Shown: positions 1-11,846, counted from the first letter of the stretch. The stretch is DNA of 64,000 nucleotides from Hydra vulgaris (GCF_038396675.1 NC_088932.1:24443501-24507500); one strand, 5' to 3'. The notes: generated from the sequence alone by a model not told the origin. Made by a program: numbers and translations.

Positions 1-1
1 T

Positions 2-1799
2 TACGTTCGTGACCACCTTAACTTGGATGTTGGTTTTGGCGAAGAGGTATGGCTATTTTTGCTGGGGATAAGGGTGGAAAGTATATGAAATTCCATTTTG
101 AAATTGTCAATTCTAAATCATCAGGGTCTGTATATGATGTTCATTTGTTTTGTATGTATCAGGGTTCAGACTGTCGTGAGACTATTGCCTTAATTCTTGG
201 GCTTTATGCCAACGACGTAAAAAGAATTCAGTTGTCAGATTTTAAGCTAAAAGGCAAAATAGTTAAGTTATTCTTAAGTGGAGATTTTCATTTCATCAAT
301 GATGTTCTGGGACACCAGGGTTCAGCTGCTAGCTTTCCTAGTTCTACAGACCTAGTTGAGTTGAATTCTCTAAGAAACCATGCTTCTATACCTCACACAC
401 CTGCTAATTGTAAAATCCTAAGGAGAACAATACAATCTCTAGAAGGTGCTTACAATGAGAACTTGTGTCAAGATAGACAAGGTGGAAACCTAAGGACTCT
501 AGGTAAGTTTCATAATTCAATTATTGCTCCTGTGATTTTCCCCATAACATCTTTAGATAATGTAGTACCACCTGTCTTGCATATCATGTTAGGAATAGTG
601 TTAAAACTGTTTAAGTTATTGTTGAAGGAGTGTAGGACTTTAGATTGTCAAGCTGGTACGTCTTTATCTCATTAGGAGGATGTTAAAATGAATTGTGGGC
701 AGCTAAAAGCGTTGAATATTCTAAAACAGCAGAAGCTTTACGTTTATTAGGTAATCAATTTGTAGACGTTGCAAATCTACAGGCGCGGTGGTTAGCTTTA
801 AAAGAAAATAATTTTTCTGAATTAGAATTCATATCATTAAACTCCTCCAATAAAAAAAATACTTGTAAACAGCAAGAAATTTGTGCTAGTATCAGGTGTT
901 TAATTATAAAATATGATTCTAACATTGATTGGGTGCAGTGTGGTTTGTGTCAAAAATGGTTTCATCAATTTTGTGAAATTATTGGTGATTCTGAAAAGAG
1001 TGTATTGTGTGACATAGAAAATTATGCTTGTTTAGTTTGTCAGGGCGAAGATATAGAAGATCTTAATCTGTATATATCTGAAAAAATTTCTTTTTTACGC
1101 GCACAACGCGAACTTTTAGATGTTGAGTGTATTCAATTGCAGATAGAGTGTGAAGATCTAGAAAATATATCCAAACGTAACATGGGGACTCATGAGAAGT
1201 CTCGTAATAAGACCCTTGAAGATATGAAGGTAAAGCGACGAGCTTTTCGTGGTAATGTGTTTGTTGGTAATCATTGTAAAATAGTCTTAAGAAACCACTA
1301 TAAACTTTGTAGTGTTATTGAAGATGAAGCAACTAAAAATAAATTTAAACGTTTGTTTAGTGTTTTTAATAAATTGTAACCTATTCTTCTTAAGCGAAAA
1401 TTTCTTTCTGGTGCAGAAATTACTGACCTTCATCAATATATAAATTTATTTGCTATTGAGTTTCATGCTTGCTTTCCAAAAGAAAGTATTATGGGGAAAA
1501 TGCATGAACTCATTTTTAATGTGCCACTATTTGTAAATTCACATAAAACTATTGGATTGCTGAGTGAAGAGGAGGGAGAGCCTTTGCATAGCAGCGTAAA
1601 AAAAGAATTAAGACAGTTGCATTCAGTAAGAAATCTGGACCAGAAGCTGCGTCTTTTTTTAAAACGCTTTGAATTGCACAGCAAAGCTGATAGAAAGCTT
1701 CAAGCCTCTAAGATGAGAAAGTGTGTTGTTTATTTGGAGCGTGGCGAAAATTCTTTTTATAGAAAAGGTCTCTCTCTTGTTTGTAGTCATCAAATTTAG
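2..1799 (+). pseudogene. Decayed multi-copy element gene: GDKGG domain plus PHD-like finger
   Basis: Three open stretches belong to one broken gene. Positions 2-48 read in one frame (DHLNLDVGFGEEVW) and the next stretch (49-675) continues in another frame with GDKGG, SGDFHF and GHQGSAASFPS motifs. A TAG at 673-675 and a shift near 690 lead into 693-1379, and a TAA at 1377-1379 separates the final in-frame stretch to 1799. The middle part has a PHD-like zinc finger (WVQCGLCQKWFHQFC, then YACLVC) followed by a predicted coiled coil. I know this pairing from uncharacterised, highly multiplied cnidarian and nematode proteins. Conserved acidic residues in GDKGG and SGDFHF suggest an RNase H-like (DDE-type) transposase, but that is inference. 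The 5' part lies outside the window. At least three lesions mark it as dead. Confidence 0.6.
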
Positions 1800-1910
1800 T
1801 TTAAATATTCTAAAATGATTAAAAAAAACAATAAAAAACAATAGATCCTTGATTTATAAATTGAATAATTTTATTCAGTTAAAGTATGTCTGTAATGTTT
1901 GTTTAAAGTG

Positions 1911-2817
1911 GAGCTCGTAGTTACAAAAATTATTCAATTGAAACACTAAAATTATGTTTGGATTTAATAAAAAGTGAAACACCAAGTCAACGTATAGCTG
2001 CTAAACAATTTAATATACCAAGAAAGACAATAATTAATAAGTTAAACCAAAAATATTTGATGAGACCAGGTAAACAGCCTATATTTTTAAAATTTGAAGA
2101 AGAGTTTTGCTGCAAATAACAAATGCTGCAGTAAACCAGGAAACAATACGAGCATATATTGAAAGTTTGAAGGAGATTGTGAAAAACCTACCTGCAGAAA
2201 ACATATGGAACCAAGACGAAACTAACTTAACTGATGATCCTGGAATAAGAAGAGTGAATTGGTAAAAAGGTTCTCATTGCTGACAACGTATCTACTCACC
2301 TTAATGTTACTTTATTTCAAAAGTGCAGAGAAGAAAATATTTTATTTGTATGTTTTCCTCCTAACAGTACGCATATTACACAACCCTTAGATGTTGCTTT
2401 TTTAAGGCCAATAAAAATAGCACGGAGAAAAATTTTGTTAGAGTGGAAAGGAACTCCAGAAGGTTTATGTTTTGGTGTCTTACCTAAGCAGTACTTTCCG
2501 TCGTTACTAAAACAAGTCCTTGATTTTTTAGTACCAAATATTATAAAAATCTTTAAAGTGGTTTTGAAAAGCGTGGAATTTACCCTTGTGATGTGCAACC
2601 ACTGCTTGATAGAATTTCTGATAAAAAAATTGAGGCGTCAGTCATCAGTTTGTCATTTTTGGATGCTCTCAAATTGACAAGAACTTCAATTGTGACAAAA
2701 CCAAAGTTAGCAAAAAAGAAATTAGTTAACATACCAGCAGGAAAAAGTCTTTCTCATTTAGAGTTAATTGATATGGAACTAGATGGTTCCAGTAAAACAG
2801 AACCATTAGCTACCTAG
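1911..2817 (+). pseudogene. Decayed pogo/Tigger-like (DDE_1) transposase
   Basis: Fragments in several frames match the family whose much better copy lies at 32681-34207. In order they are a psq-type helix-turn-helix (SQRIAAKQFNIPRKTI, about 1985-2030), the first catalytic block (NQDETNLTDDPG, about 2210-2245), the second (ADNVSTH, about 2281-2300) and the third (THITQPLDVAFLRP, about 2370-2410). The C-terminal part is open from 2593 to the TAG at 2815-2817. The DNA-binding arm and first catalytic block are joined by a deletion, and several frameshifts are visible. This family inserts at TA. I found no terminal inverted repeats around this copy. It is clearly older than the second copy. Confidence 0.8.
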
Positions 2818-4130
2818 CTTCTTGATAACCATTTATTTTATGACTTGGTGAAACCATTTAACAAGCTGATTGATGCATTTGTAATTGTAATAAATTGTAA
2901 AAATGAATATTTTCCTAGAATCATGGAGCAACGAGAATGGAGCAACAGTAAGTATCATAGTAAAATCTTCATATAATTGAAAATGGCCTTTTTTATACGT
3001 GGGATACAATAATTGGAGGAATAAGCCCTCCTAAAATTTTAAGCAAAAGAGGGATCTTCTCAGTGCCAGAATTGTTTAACAGCGTGGAATAATGTGAAAA
3101 CATTGGTATTTTAATTCAGTTATTTTATTTATGAGATGGCCTATTTCTGGATTTTTTTTGTTTTATTTTTGATATTTGTTTATTTAAAAGAAAATTTTAC
3201 ACTTATTTAATAAATTGTTTTGTGAAATTACTGAATATAACCTCATAATTAAATTAAATTTCAGGGCTCTTTTTTTTTAGAGTTTAAAGACCATATTTTT
3301 AAACACATAAAATATTTTAACTATTTAAAATAAAACTTTAGTATCAATAGCTCCATTTAAGTTCTTAAATGAACACGATGTTGAAAACTTCATTATATTT
3401 GAAGATCTTCACTCTACCCTACTTATGAAAAAAGTATGTAGCATTTATTTTAATATGAGATTTGCTCGGTATGCACAGGTGTACACTGAAAGTTTAAAAA
3501 AGTCTACACTTGGGTTAAGACAACAAACAAATAAACTCCTTTTGTTTAAAGGTTTGTAAAAATGTTTATTAAATTTTTAAAAAACATACGAGAGTGTTTG
3601 ATTAATGTTTCCTAAATTCTTTTCTGATAAGATAGGGATTAAAGTTTTAAATAAAAAAGCTCCAAGTTATTTAACTTAGGACAGACGCTTTTAGAGCATT
3701 TCTATGAGTTATGATATTTTATAAAGAACCTAGGCTAATAAAAAACTTATCTTAGTAATTATTAAAACGAGTTTTCGAATGATCTTTAACTTGTTGGTAA
3801 CTTTAAATGCTCTGAACATTTTTAACTTTTATTTCGCACGTCGGATATAGCTTTTGCCCTTATTACAAATGGCGAATTCAATTTGTAAACAAAAAAAGCG
3901 GCTTCACTTTTCGTCTAATAAAATCCCGCAAGTTAGACATCTAGTATAAATAATATATCATTGTCAATTATATAAACAAAATATTAAAAACGCAACAAGG
4001 TTCATAAAAACGTTTTAATAAAAATATACTAAAAGTAAAGTGTCCATGAAATAGTAATATATTTTAAATTCAGACTTATAAAATTTCGATCTTAGTATAT
4101 TGCGTGACAATAGTAAAAAAGAGATTAAAC
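2818..4130. other. AT-rich spacer, no gene recognised
   Basis: Only short chance open frames and poly-A/T tracts are visible. Nothing resembles a protein domain or an RNA gene. Confidence 0.6.
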
Positions 4131-4445
4131 ATGAGGAATGTGATATTTTAGATGCCAAATACTAATCGTTTGCAATATTTTAGAAGCCTAGGGGGGATGT
4201 GATATTTTAAGAAAGAATTTCATCTTCTTTTTGTGATATATACAGAGATTACAAAGTGGGGATGTGATATTTTACAATATTTTAAAAATTAAATAAATGG
4301 ATGTAATATTTAAGAAGCCTGCATAGGGGGGATGTAATATTTAAGTAAGAATTTCAACTTCTTTTTGTGATATATACAGAAGTTACACATGAGGGATGTG
4401 GTATTCTAGATACTAAATACTAATCGTTTGAAATATTGTATAAAA
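4131..4445. repeat. Degenerate direct repeat with GGGATGTGATATTTTA motif
   Basis: The motif GGGATGTGATATTTTA or a close variant recurs about every 60-70 bp. A roughly 90-bp block at 4188-4275, including TTCTTTTTGTGATATATACAG, is repeated at 4314-4410. A block containing ATACTAATCGTTTG occurs at about 4155 and again at about 4420. The region is a partly diverged tandem duplication. Confidence 0.75.
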
Positions 4446-4498
4446 TATGTAAAAAACACGAACTTTGACGAACAAGGCCGTTGCGCGGAGAAACAAGT

Positions 4499-4635
<137 letters not shown>

Positions 4636-4639
4636 CAAG

Positions 4640-5394
4640 TTATAGTATTCTAACGATTCAAGAACACATTGGAATAAAGTAAAACATATTTTTTATACTC
4701 TTGTGTTTTTTATCTCTTAGTGCATAAACATTTTACTTGTTTTAAATATGTTCACAACAAAAATAAGTTTTATTTCTAAAAACAATGCATCCCAAATGGT
4801 ACCATTGATTCTGGATGCCAGTATTACATTTTATCTAAAGATAAATATTTAGTGTACATTTTTCTTTATGAAATATTTAAAGTATTTTTTTTTTCTATTT
4901 GAAATTGTAATTGAAATACAATTAAAATATTTCTTATTACTCCTTCATCTTTTTTTTAATTTTTCTAGTTTTTGGATCGACTATATTTCCACAAATGCGA
5001 CACAAACTATTCTGCCAATATTTCTGACCTATTGATTTAATTTTGTATAATTTTTTTTTAGATATCATTTTATATTGACCTCACTAAGCTCCTCTATCTA
5101 ATAGTAGCTGCACAGCTCTTTTTCTATATGCATTCACTTCTTCATGTGGAAAGACGCGCACCAATTTTTCTCCATTTATATAATTTTCTGCAAACTAAAA
5201 TATGTGAGCGCATATAGCATGTGGTAATGTTAATATTTCAAAGCTTTCTGAAATACCATATCTTTGTTGTAAGCAACAACTACATTATAATAGTAAAAAA
5301 ATTACAAATGATGTAAATGCAAACTTTGACATACCAATACCTAATTTTAAACATCATACTTCCATTTAGTTTCTTCTTTTTTTTACGGAATTTA
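4640..5394. other. AT-rich spacer, no gene recognised
   Basis: Low-complexity A/T-rich DNA. I see no domain, RNA gene or clear element end. Confidence 0.55.
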
Positions 5395-7890
5395 TGAGCT
5401 CTCCGGTAAGGTGTCAGGTCAGGTCATCCTGCCACTGGTAACATGTAACCCAGTACATTCTGCTTCATAAATGGGTAAACAGGTTCTATCTGTTGACCAG
5501 CCTCGAACCTCTTCTTCATCTATTAGGTCGCAGATGTATTTTTAATACATTGTTTTCAGTTTAGGATGTTGAATGCTGGATTCTCTTGACTCAATGCATT
5601 TTTTTTGCTTGTGTCTCTGTTTTTATGACTAGGTAACTCATTCCATTATCTCCTAATGAGGGTACAGCTTTAAAACTCAGTTTTATGGTTCTGAGGCCGG
5701 CTGGCAGTCAGGTTTCCCGAACTCTGCGGTAGCTCTTAGAGAGGCTGATTCCATCAAAAGCTGAAAAATATCAAAGTATTAACAGTGCCATGTTGCGCAT
5801 GGATGGTGTTCCTGTTTGTACTTTTGGTGTGCATTGTCAAGGCCACATTTGGAGCCCTTCGTTACGGCTTAGGGTTTATTATAAGTAACGAGGCAATTGC
5901 TTGGACTATTAAACAGTGTACTAAATATTATCTATGCTTTGAGTCAAGTAATTAAATTCGTTCATATTCGTGGTCTTCGAAGTAACTTTACCCTTAGGTG
6001 CTTCTGGTAACAGTTTGATCCTTCTTAAACTAATATATCATTCTTCTTCATCACCTAAATCCCTTAATATTACTTCTTACAACTACCTTAAAGTTGACTG
6101 AGACTCTATCCGTGATTTTCTTCGTGGTGGCCCTTGGGTAGAAATCTTTCGTCTTCCTTTCAACAAATGAGCTTCTAACAAAACTTAATAGATTCAGGCT
6201 GGCATGAAATCTTTTGTTCCCTTTCAACAATTCCAGGTCAAGCCTCACCCTTCTCCATGGTTTTTCCTCACACTGTGCTGCTGCAATTGCCAATCGAAAC
6301 CGTTACTGTTTATTACTGCTAGAAACCATTATAAAAAGGTTTTGTCTAACGCCAATCCCGCTATTCTCAGGTCATGATACCTCGTATCTCATTTTAAAAA
6401 TTAGGCTTTCGTGACTTCTGGAAAATCTTTAATAATATTAATAATAAGGGCAAATCTTTAATTCCACCTCTCTTCTATGGTTCAGACTTTGTCACCTCAC
6501 CTAAAGACAAAACTGAATTGTTTGCTAAAAACTTTTCATCAACATCATCTCTTGATTCCACTAGTTGCGTTCTACTTGATATTGTCAACAAACAGGTTGA
6601 TCCATTACTTGACATTTGCATCACTCCAGCTTCTGTATCTAAAGTTATATCCTGCTTAGACTCTTCTACAGCTTGTGGCCCGGACAACATACTGGTTATT
6701 ATCTTGCCGAAGTGTTCTCCGGAGCTGTCGTCAATACTTTCAAAACATTTTAACAAGTGCTTATCAGAGTCTTGTTTTCCAGCCAACAGGAAAGTGGCAT
6801 CCGTTGTCCCTATTTTCAAAAATTCTGTAGAGCGATCTGATTCGTCTAACTACCGTCCCATTAGTCTTCTTCCTATTATAAGCAAGGTTTTTGAATCTTT
6901 AATTAACAAACACTTAATCTCTCATCTTAAATCTAATAACTTACTTTCTGACCATCAATATGGATTTTGATCTTCTCGTTCTTCAGCTGATTTGCTAACA
7001 GTAATAACCAATAGGTTTTATTGTATATTAGATAGAGGTGGAGAGGTTAAGGGTATTGCCCTTGACATTATGAAAGCTTTTGATAAAGTTTGGCATCCTG
7101 GTCTTCTCCATAAGCTTTCTTCTTATGGTGTACCTGGCAACATCTTTAAGATTATTGAATCCTTCCATTTCCATTCGTAGTATAAAAGTTGTGCTCAATG
7201 TACAGCACTCTTTATTTTATTTTGAAACTTCAGTGGTACCTCAAGGTTCTATCCATGGCCCTAAACTCTTTTTAATTTACATTAACATTCTTCCAGATAT
7301 TCTGACATCTAAGGTGGTATTGTTTGCTGATGATACTACCATTGATTCTTGTCGTGATAATAATCTTGTCTGATTGCTTGGAGGGTGCATTTGAGCTAGA
7401 AAAGGATCTCACTTCTGCTACAGCATGGGGTTCACAGTTGCTGGCGAACTTCAGTACAGATAAAACTCAATTTTTTTCAGCCAATCATTATTGAAATAAT
7501 TTAGATCTTCCTATATTTATGAACGGTAATGTACTCGATGAGTCATCTACCCTTTATTTTCTAGAATTAACTCTTACTTCCGATGTTTCTTGGAAATCAT
7601 ATATCAAATCAGTTGCAGTTTGTCAGCCTTTTTCTGTAACTGTTCCTAAGTGCTCTAAAAACTCTTATTTGTCTAGTTTTTTTCCTCAAACATCCGTTCT
7701 TTGGAATTCGCTTCCTTCATCTTGCTTTCCTGATTCATATAATTTTCAATCCTATAAGTCGTCTGTCAATCATTATCTTGCTCTACAATCTTCATCTTTT
7801 CTCTTCCAGTAACTTTCAACTTTAATTAGTGGTTGCTTGCAGCCTTGTTGGAAGCAAAGATGTTTAAAAAAAAAAGAAAAAAAAAGGTTT
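5395..7890 (+). mobile_element. Jockey-like non-LTR retrotransposon (LINE), internally deleted
   Basis: Base composition becomes less AT-rich from about 5395. Positions 5395-5940 carry no recognisable protein and are probably the element's 5' or ORF1 remnant. Coding remnants of the linker, reverse transcriptase and C-terminal tail follow to 7812. The 3' end shows the GTGGTTGCTTGCAGCCTTG-type tail and an A-rich stretch ending near 7888, directly abutting the next transposon. The 5' boundary is estimated from composition only. Confidence 0.75.
5945..7812 (+). pseudogene. LINE ORF2 remnant: linker, reverse transcriptase and tail
   Basis: The linker is recognisable at about 6190-6300 (VKPHPSPWF, CAAAIANRNR). 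The reverse transcriptase runs from about 6518: FPANRKVASVVPIFKN, NYRPISLLPIISKVFE, then a nonsense TGA at 6968-6970 in place of the codon after QYGF. It resumes with SSADLLT, KGIALDIMKAFDKVWHPGLL, VVPQGSIHGPKLFLIYIN and the catalytic FADDT block (about 7322-7340). The tail region at 7519-7812 (VPKCSKNSYLSSFFPQTSVLWNSLP) matches the family C-terminus, but several hundred bases between the RT thumb and this tail are missing, near 7615. The family is jockey/CR1-like. Frameshifts near 6990, 7180 and 7370 and the internal deletion make it inactive. The endonuclease domain is absent here. Confidence 0.88.
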
Positions 7891-7988
7891 ACATAGTGAA
7901 GTGTTTTATTACCTGGTGTGATTATCCAATACACAAGTGATTTTCAAAATCAGATAAATCTTAAAATAATTAACTGAAAATTAAACTT

Positions 7989-8018
7989 GAAGACCACAAT
8001 GGAAAAAACTGCAGAGTC
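7989..8018 (+). repeat. Left terminal inverted repeat
   Basis: Thirty bases starting GAAGACCACAATGG pair with 11530-11559 at 28 positions. Confidence 0.9.
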
Positions 8019-8145
8019 AAATTTTTATAATTTTTCAGTTATGGCCCTTGGGTAATAAAGCATTGAAAAATGCTTCTTTTAAGCCAAATTTCAAATGAAA
8101 AAACCGACATAGTCTATGGTAAAATGGAATAAGAAAATATGGTAT

Positions 8146-8252
8146 ACAATGGAAAAAACAGCAGTGTCCACCAGTGACAAGGAAAGAAAAGGCAGGGTCC
8201 ATATAATAACGTTATATGTGACTCTGCCGTTTTGATTTCCATTGTGATCTTC
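8146..8252. repeat. Left subterminal copies of the TIR core
   Basis: Two more plus-oriented copies of the ACAATGGAAAAAACAGCAG core occur at 8146-8169 and, more diverged, 8177-8200. A minus-oriented copy including the TGAAGA end occurs at 8220-8253. Repeated TIR-core motifs of this kind usually serve as transposase binding sites; that role is inferred. Confidence 0.8.
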
Positions 8253-8305
8253 ATATATTTAATTATTTCATAATTATTATTTGCTACACTTAATGGCTTT
8301 TTATT

Positions 8306-8644
8306 TTAATCTAATACTTTTTGAGGACGTAAACACCTATGCCTCCACCTTTTTTTATTGCTTCCTCGTGGTTGGCTAATTAGTTTGTAATTTGCAAAAC
8401 TATAATTAGAATTCAACTCTAGAGGACATTCTGAATCATGCCAAGTCTCTGACAGAGATATGACGTCGAACGTGTAATTTATAATAGATAGAAATTCTTT
8501 AAACTTTTCAAAATTTTGCCGCTTGCTTCTTATGTTTAAGTGTAATATAGAAAGTAAATTTAAATCTTTTTTGATTTTAAATTCATAAGGATCAAAATAG
8601 GGTGTTTTTATTAAGCTCATTTGAGTTTCAGTACACAAGCTCAT
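8306..8644 (-). pseudogene. Fragment of a LINE endonuclease domain
   Basis: On the minus strand this reads SILHLNIRSKRQNF, FDVISLSETWH and, after a small frameshift, GGGIGVYVL. These are hallmarks of the N-terminal part of an AP-endonuclease-like domain in non-LTR retrotransposons. It lies inside the transposon, between the left subterminal repeats and exon 1 of the DUF7869-like gene, in opposite orientation. A 24-bp imperfect direct repeat (AAGCTCATTTGAG at 8613 and again at about 8637) borders its upstream side. It is too short to be functional. Confidence 0.75.
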
Positions 8645-8683
8645 TTGAGTAACCAGTACACAAAGAATCTATACTTAAACAAA

Positions 8684-11198
8684 ATGGCTGACTACGATGC
8701 TACACCTATTGTTACAGACAAGCCAAAAAAGAGAAAGAAAAATGGCAGTAAGAAAGACATAGCAAAGAAACAGAGGTTGTCATCTCATGTAACTGGCCCT
8801 GACTGTAAATGTATAAGACTTAAATGCTTTCAAACAGTCAAAGAAGAGAATAGAGCCTTGCTCCTCGAGTCATTCAATGCATTACCAACAAAGGATGCTC
8901 ACAAAAGTGAGTTCTTCTTTTAAGTTTTAAATTAAACTCTTTAAATATAGTTCAAGACTATTTTTTTATTTATAATACTAGCTCTAGATTTAGGTCTAGA
9001 CCTAGATTCAAAATTTTAATGCACCTGTTATTCCACCATGAACATGTTGATTAAATAAGACAAAGAGTTTCTCATTCTCATTTTCATTCAAATTTAGTTA
9101 GGTCTAGAATAGCTAGACCTGTACATCTGAATCATAACCATGGTAGACATCTGGTTGTATTACTGTGTTATGATACCCAAGGCTGGTATTGTATGTTTAA
9201 TAGGCATTTTTAACTTAGTTTTTTAGTGGGGTGGACCCAATATCACAGTTCATTGTTCTATTTGAACGCAGCATACAAATTTATTAATTCTAACAAAGTA
9301 GGTAGGCTTATATATTTTTAAATTTTATAAAAATGCTTGTGTTTCCAAAGATGTGTGACCGGTTGCGTTAATAATCTTTTATTGCTTCTTTTTACAGGAT
9401 TCCTATCTTGCTTCACTGATCACAGTCGCGGAGATTATCCGAAAAAGACCTCGAAAGGAAGAGCCTAAAAGTGCAAACAGTCACAGCTATCACTATAAAG
9501 TATTCCTGAAGAGTACAGATGATGTTGAACTAGATTCATTTGCCTATGTTTGCTTTCAAGCCTTCATCTCCATCTTTGGAATTAAGAAAAGGAGACTTAA
9601 GACTATCAAGAGAAGTCTTGCTACTACAGGTAATTTATACTATTAGCAATAGTTTTTTGTTTCAGTTTGTGGAATAAAAAAGCTATTTTTTCTTATCATA
9701 GTTAATGTAAAAAAAATGCACATTTTTCTATAATCCTTTCTTGTCTATATATTAATATTTTTCAATATTTAAAAAGAAATGTTGAAATTCATAAAGAGTG
9801 CTGTTATTCTCTGAACATGTATTTTTATAACTTTTTTTTAATTTTTTTTTAATTTTTTTTACTCACCCCAGGCCTGCCTCCTGTTGATGGACGAGGAAAG
9901 CATGGCAGTCATCACAAAATATCTGATGAACTGCGGCAGAGAATAAGAGACCACATCTCTTCGTTTAGGGGTCGGCAGTCTCATTACTCACAAGAGAAGA
10001 CGAGACGGCTGTACCTGCCAGAAGAACTCAGCATCTCCAAGATGTTTGATTTATATCAAGAGAAGTGGCCAGGAGACAGTTTAGTGTATGAGTCATACAG
10101 GCTTATATTCAACAACGATTTTAACATTGGCTTTGGGTACCCAAGAACCGACACTTGCTCAGCCTGCGACCAGTTCTTGGCAAAAATAGAAATTGCTACA
10201 AAGACTCTTGAATCAGACCCAACAAATGAAGTCCTCATAAGGGACCTGAAGCAGTTAAAATTTCAAAAAGATCTCCACCAGCGAAAGGCTGACACATTCT
10301 ACCGGAGAAAAAGAGACGCTAAGCGAAGGGCCAAGATTACTCCTCATCTTGAGGCCATTACGTTTGACTACCAAAAAAATGTCAACCTACCCAACAAGTC
10401 CACCAATGACTTTTACTACAACAGAAAGCTCACATACCAATCATTTAACATTCACCAACTATCAACTGATGATGTTTTTCTTTACTGCTATGATGAGACT
10501 GTCGCTAGGAAAGGTTCAGATGAGGTGGCTTCTTTCCTGTATGACCACATCACAACCAAGGTCAGCGAAGAGGTACTCATGTTGAACTATTCTGCGATTC
10601 CTGCTCAGGACAGAATAAGAACTTTACCCTGATTCGGTTTTTAGATTATATGGTGCACCATAGAAAAAGGTTTACCTCAGTGACAGTGACATTCCCTGAG
10701 CGCGGACATTCTTATATGGAGTGTGACAGGGACATGGGTCCAGTAAATACAAATTCTAGTGCTAGTGTTCCAGAAGACTGGATAAAAATATTTAGTGAAG
10801 CACGAAAACATCCTACACCATTTAACATGACTGATGTTAAACAGGATCTGGTCAAAAACTTCTCCGGCTTTCTAAGGCCATTGTATAAGAAAGGCTGCCC
10901 GTTCCCCACGCGCCCCATTCGGGAAATGGTTTTTAACAAGGATGAAGGTCCAGGGACCGTTTGTCACAGAGACTCATGGAACGGTATTTTCTTGAAAACA
11001 AACATCATTGTTCCAACGAGAAAAAACAATTTTTCAGTATGCACAGCAGTGCCAGTAGCTTTGTATGAAGACAGACTGGCTATATCAGCTGCAAAGTACA
11101 AAGACCTCCAAGTCCTCAAAAAATTTACCACCAATGAGGCATTCTATGATGCTCTGCCGTATGACGATAAAGTTGAAGATGAGGGTCAAGACCAGTGA
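8684..11198 (+). CDS. Three-exon DUF7869-like protein, putative transposase
   Basis: Exon 1 is about 8684-8906 (ATG start; Lys-rich; CKCIRLKCF cysteine motif; donor GTGAGT). Exon 2 is 9398-9629 (acceptor TTTACAG). Exon 3 runs from 9872 to the TGA at 11196-11198. Exons 2 and 3 join in frame across GG/C; exons 1 and 2 are off by one base, so an indel or a different boundary is needed there. Exon 3 shows a CSAC pair, ITFDYQKNVNLPN, YCYDETVARKGSDEVASF, FCDSCSGQNKNFT and FPERGHSYMECDRDMG, blocks I associate with DUF7869-type proteins. Their conserved acidic residues suggest a DDE-type catalytic site, which is inference. A single frameshift lies at about 10573-10584, just before the FCDSC block. 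An AATAAA follows the stop by 36 bases. Confidence 0.8.
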
Positions 11199-11233
11199 AT
11201 GTTCATGCATTTTTTATTTTTTTATTTGTTTAA

Positions 11234-11239
11234 AATAAA
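11234..11239 (+). promoter_or_regulatory. Polyadenylation signal AATAAA
   Basis: It lies 36 bases after the stop codon of the DUF7869-like gene and before the right subterminal repeats. Confidence 0.6.
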
Positions 11240-11285
11240 AAAATTTTAAAATTTAATGGTTTTATATAGTTATTTCTTATGTGTT

Positions 11286-11336
11286 ACAATAGAAAAACAT
11301 GCAAAGTCCTAATCAACGAAAAAAACAGCAGAGTCC
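11286..11336. repeat. Right subterminal copies of the TIR core
   Basis: Plus-oriented degenerate copies occur at 11286-11309 (ACAATAGAAAAACATGCAAA) and 11316-11336 (AAAAAACAGCAGAGTCC). They mirror the copies at the left end. Confidence 0.75.
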
Positions 11337-11529
11337 AATCTGAACACATTTTGAAAAAACAAAATTTTCCATGAGCTAACATGATTTTCAGAATATTTAT
11401 TTGTTAAAATTTGATGCTTAAATGGATGACCTTCCCTTAAAAATTAAAAGAATTGACAGTTTCTCACATAATTTGTAATAAAAAGGTTTCAAACCTTTAA
11501 TTTAGGTTTTCTCAAAATGTGAAAAATGT

Positions 11530-11559
11530 GACTCTGCTGTTTTTTCCATTGTGCTCTTC
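11530..11559 (-). repeat. Right terminal inverted repeat
   Basis: This is the reverse complement of 7989-8018 except at two positions. ACTT follows directly at 11560-11563. Confidence 0.9.
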
Positions 11560-11723
11560 ACTTTTGGGCTTGAAGAATAAAACTATTTCAAAAAACAGTT
11601 ATACTATTTTATATACTGCAAGGGTCTAATAGAATTTTGTCAACATGCAGGATATTAACATATCTAGTTTAAAGAGTTCTTTCTACAAACAAACAAACAA
11701 GGATACACACACACAAATATAGA

Positions 11724-11846
<123 letters not shown>

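Larger units (their letters stand above)
7989..11559 (+). mobile_element. 3.57-kb DNA transposon with TIRs, 4-bp TSD and DUF7869-like gene
   Basis: The ends are 30-bp inverted repeats (7989-8018 and 11530-11559) differing at two positions, with weaker similarity continuing inward for another 15 bp or so. Both begin GAAGA and share CACAATGGAAAAAAC. The base quartet ACTT occurs immediately outside each end (7985-7988 and 11560-11563), as expected for a 4-bp target site duplication. Inside lies one three-exon gene whose product resembles the widespread invertebrate DUF7869-type proteins, here most simply read as the transposase. Superfamily assignment is open. Sola elements also use 4-bp duplications and occur in Hydra, so they are the first comparison to make. 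The left edge abuts the preceding LINE tail. Confidence 0.85.
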
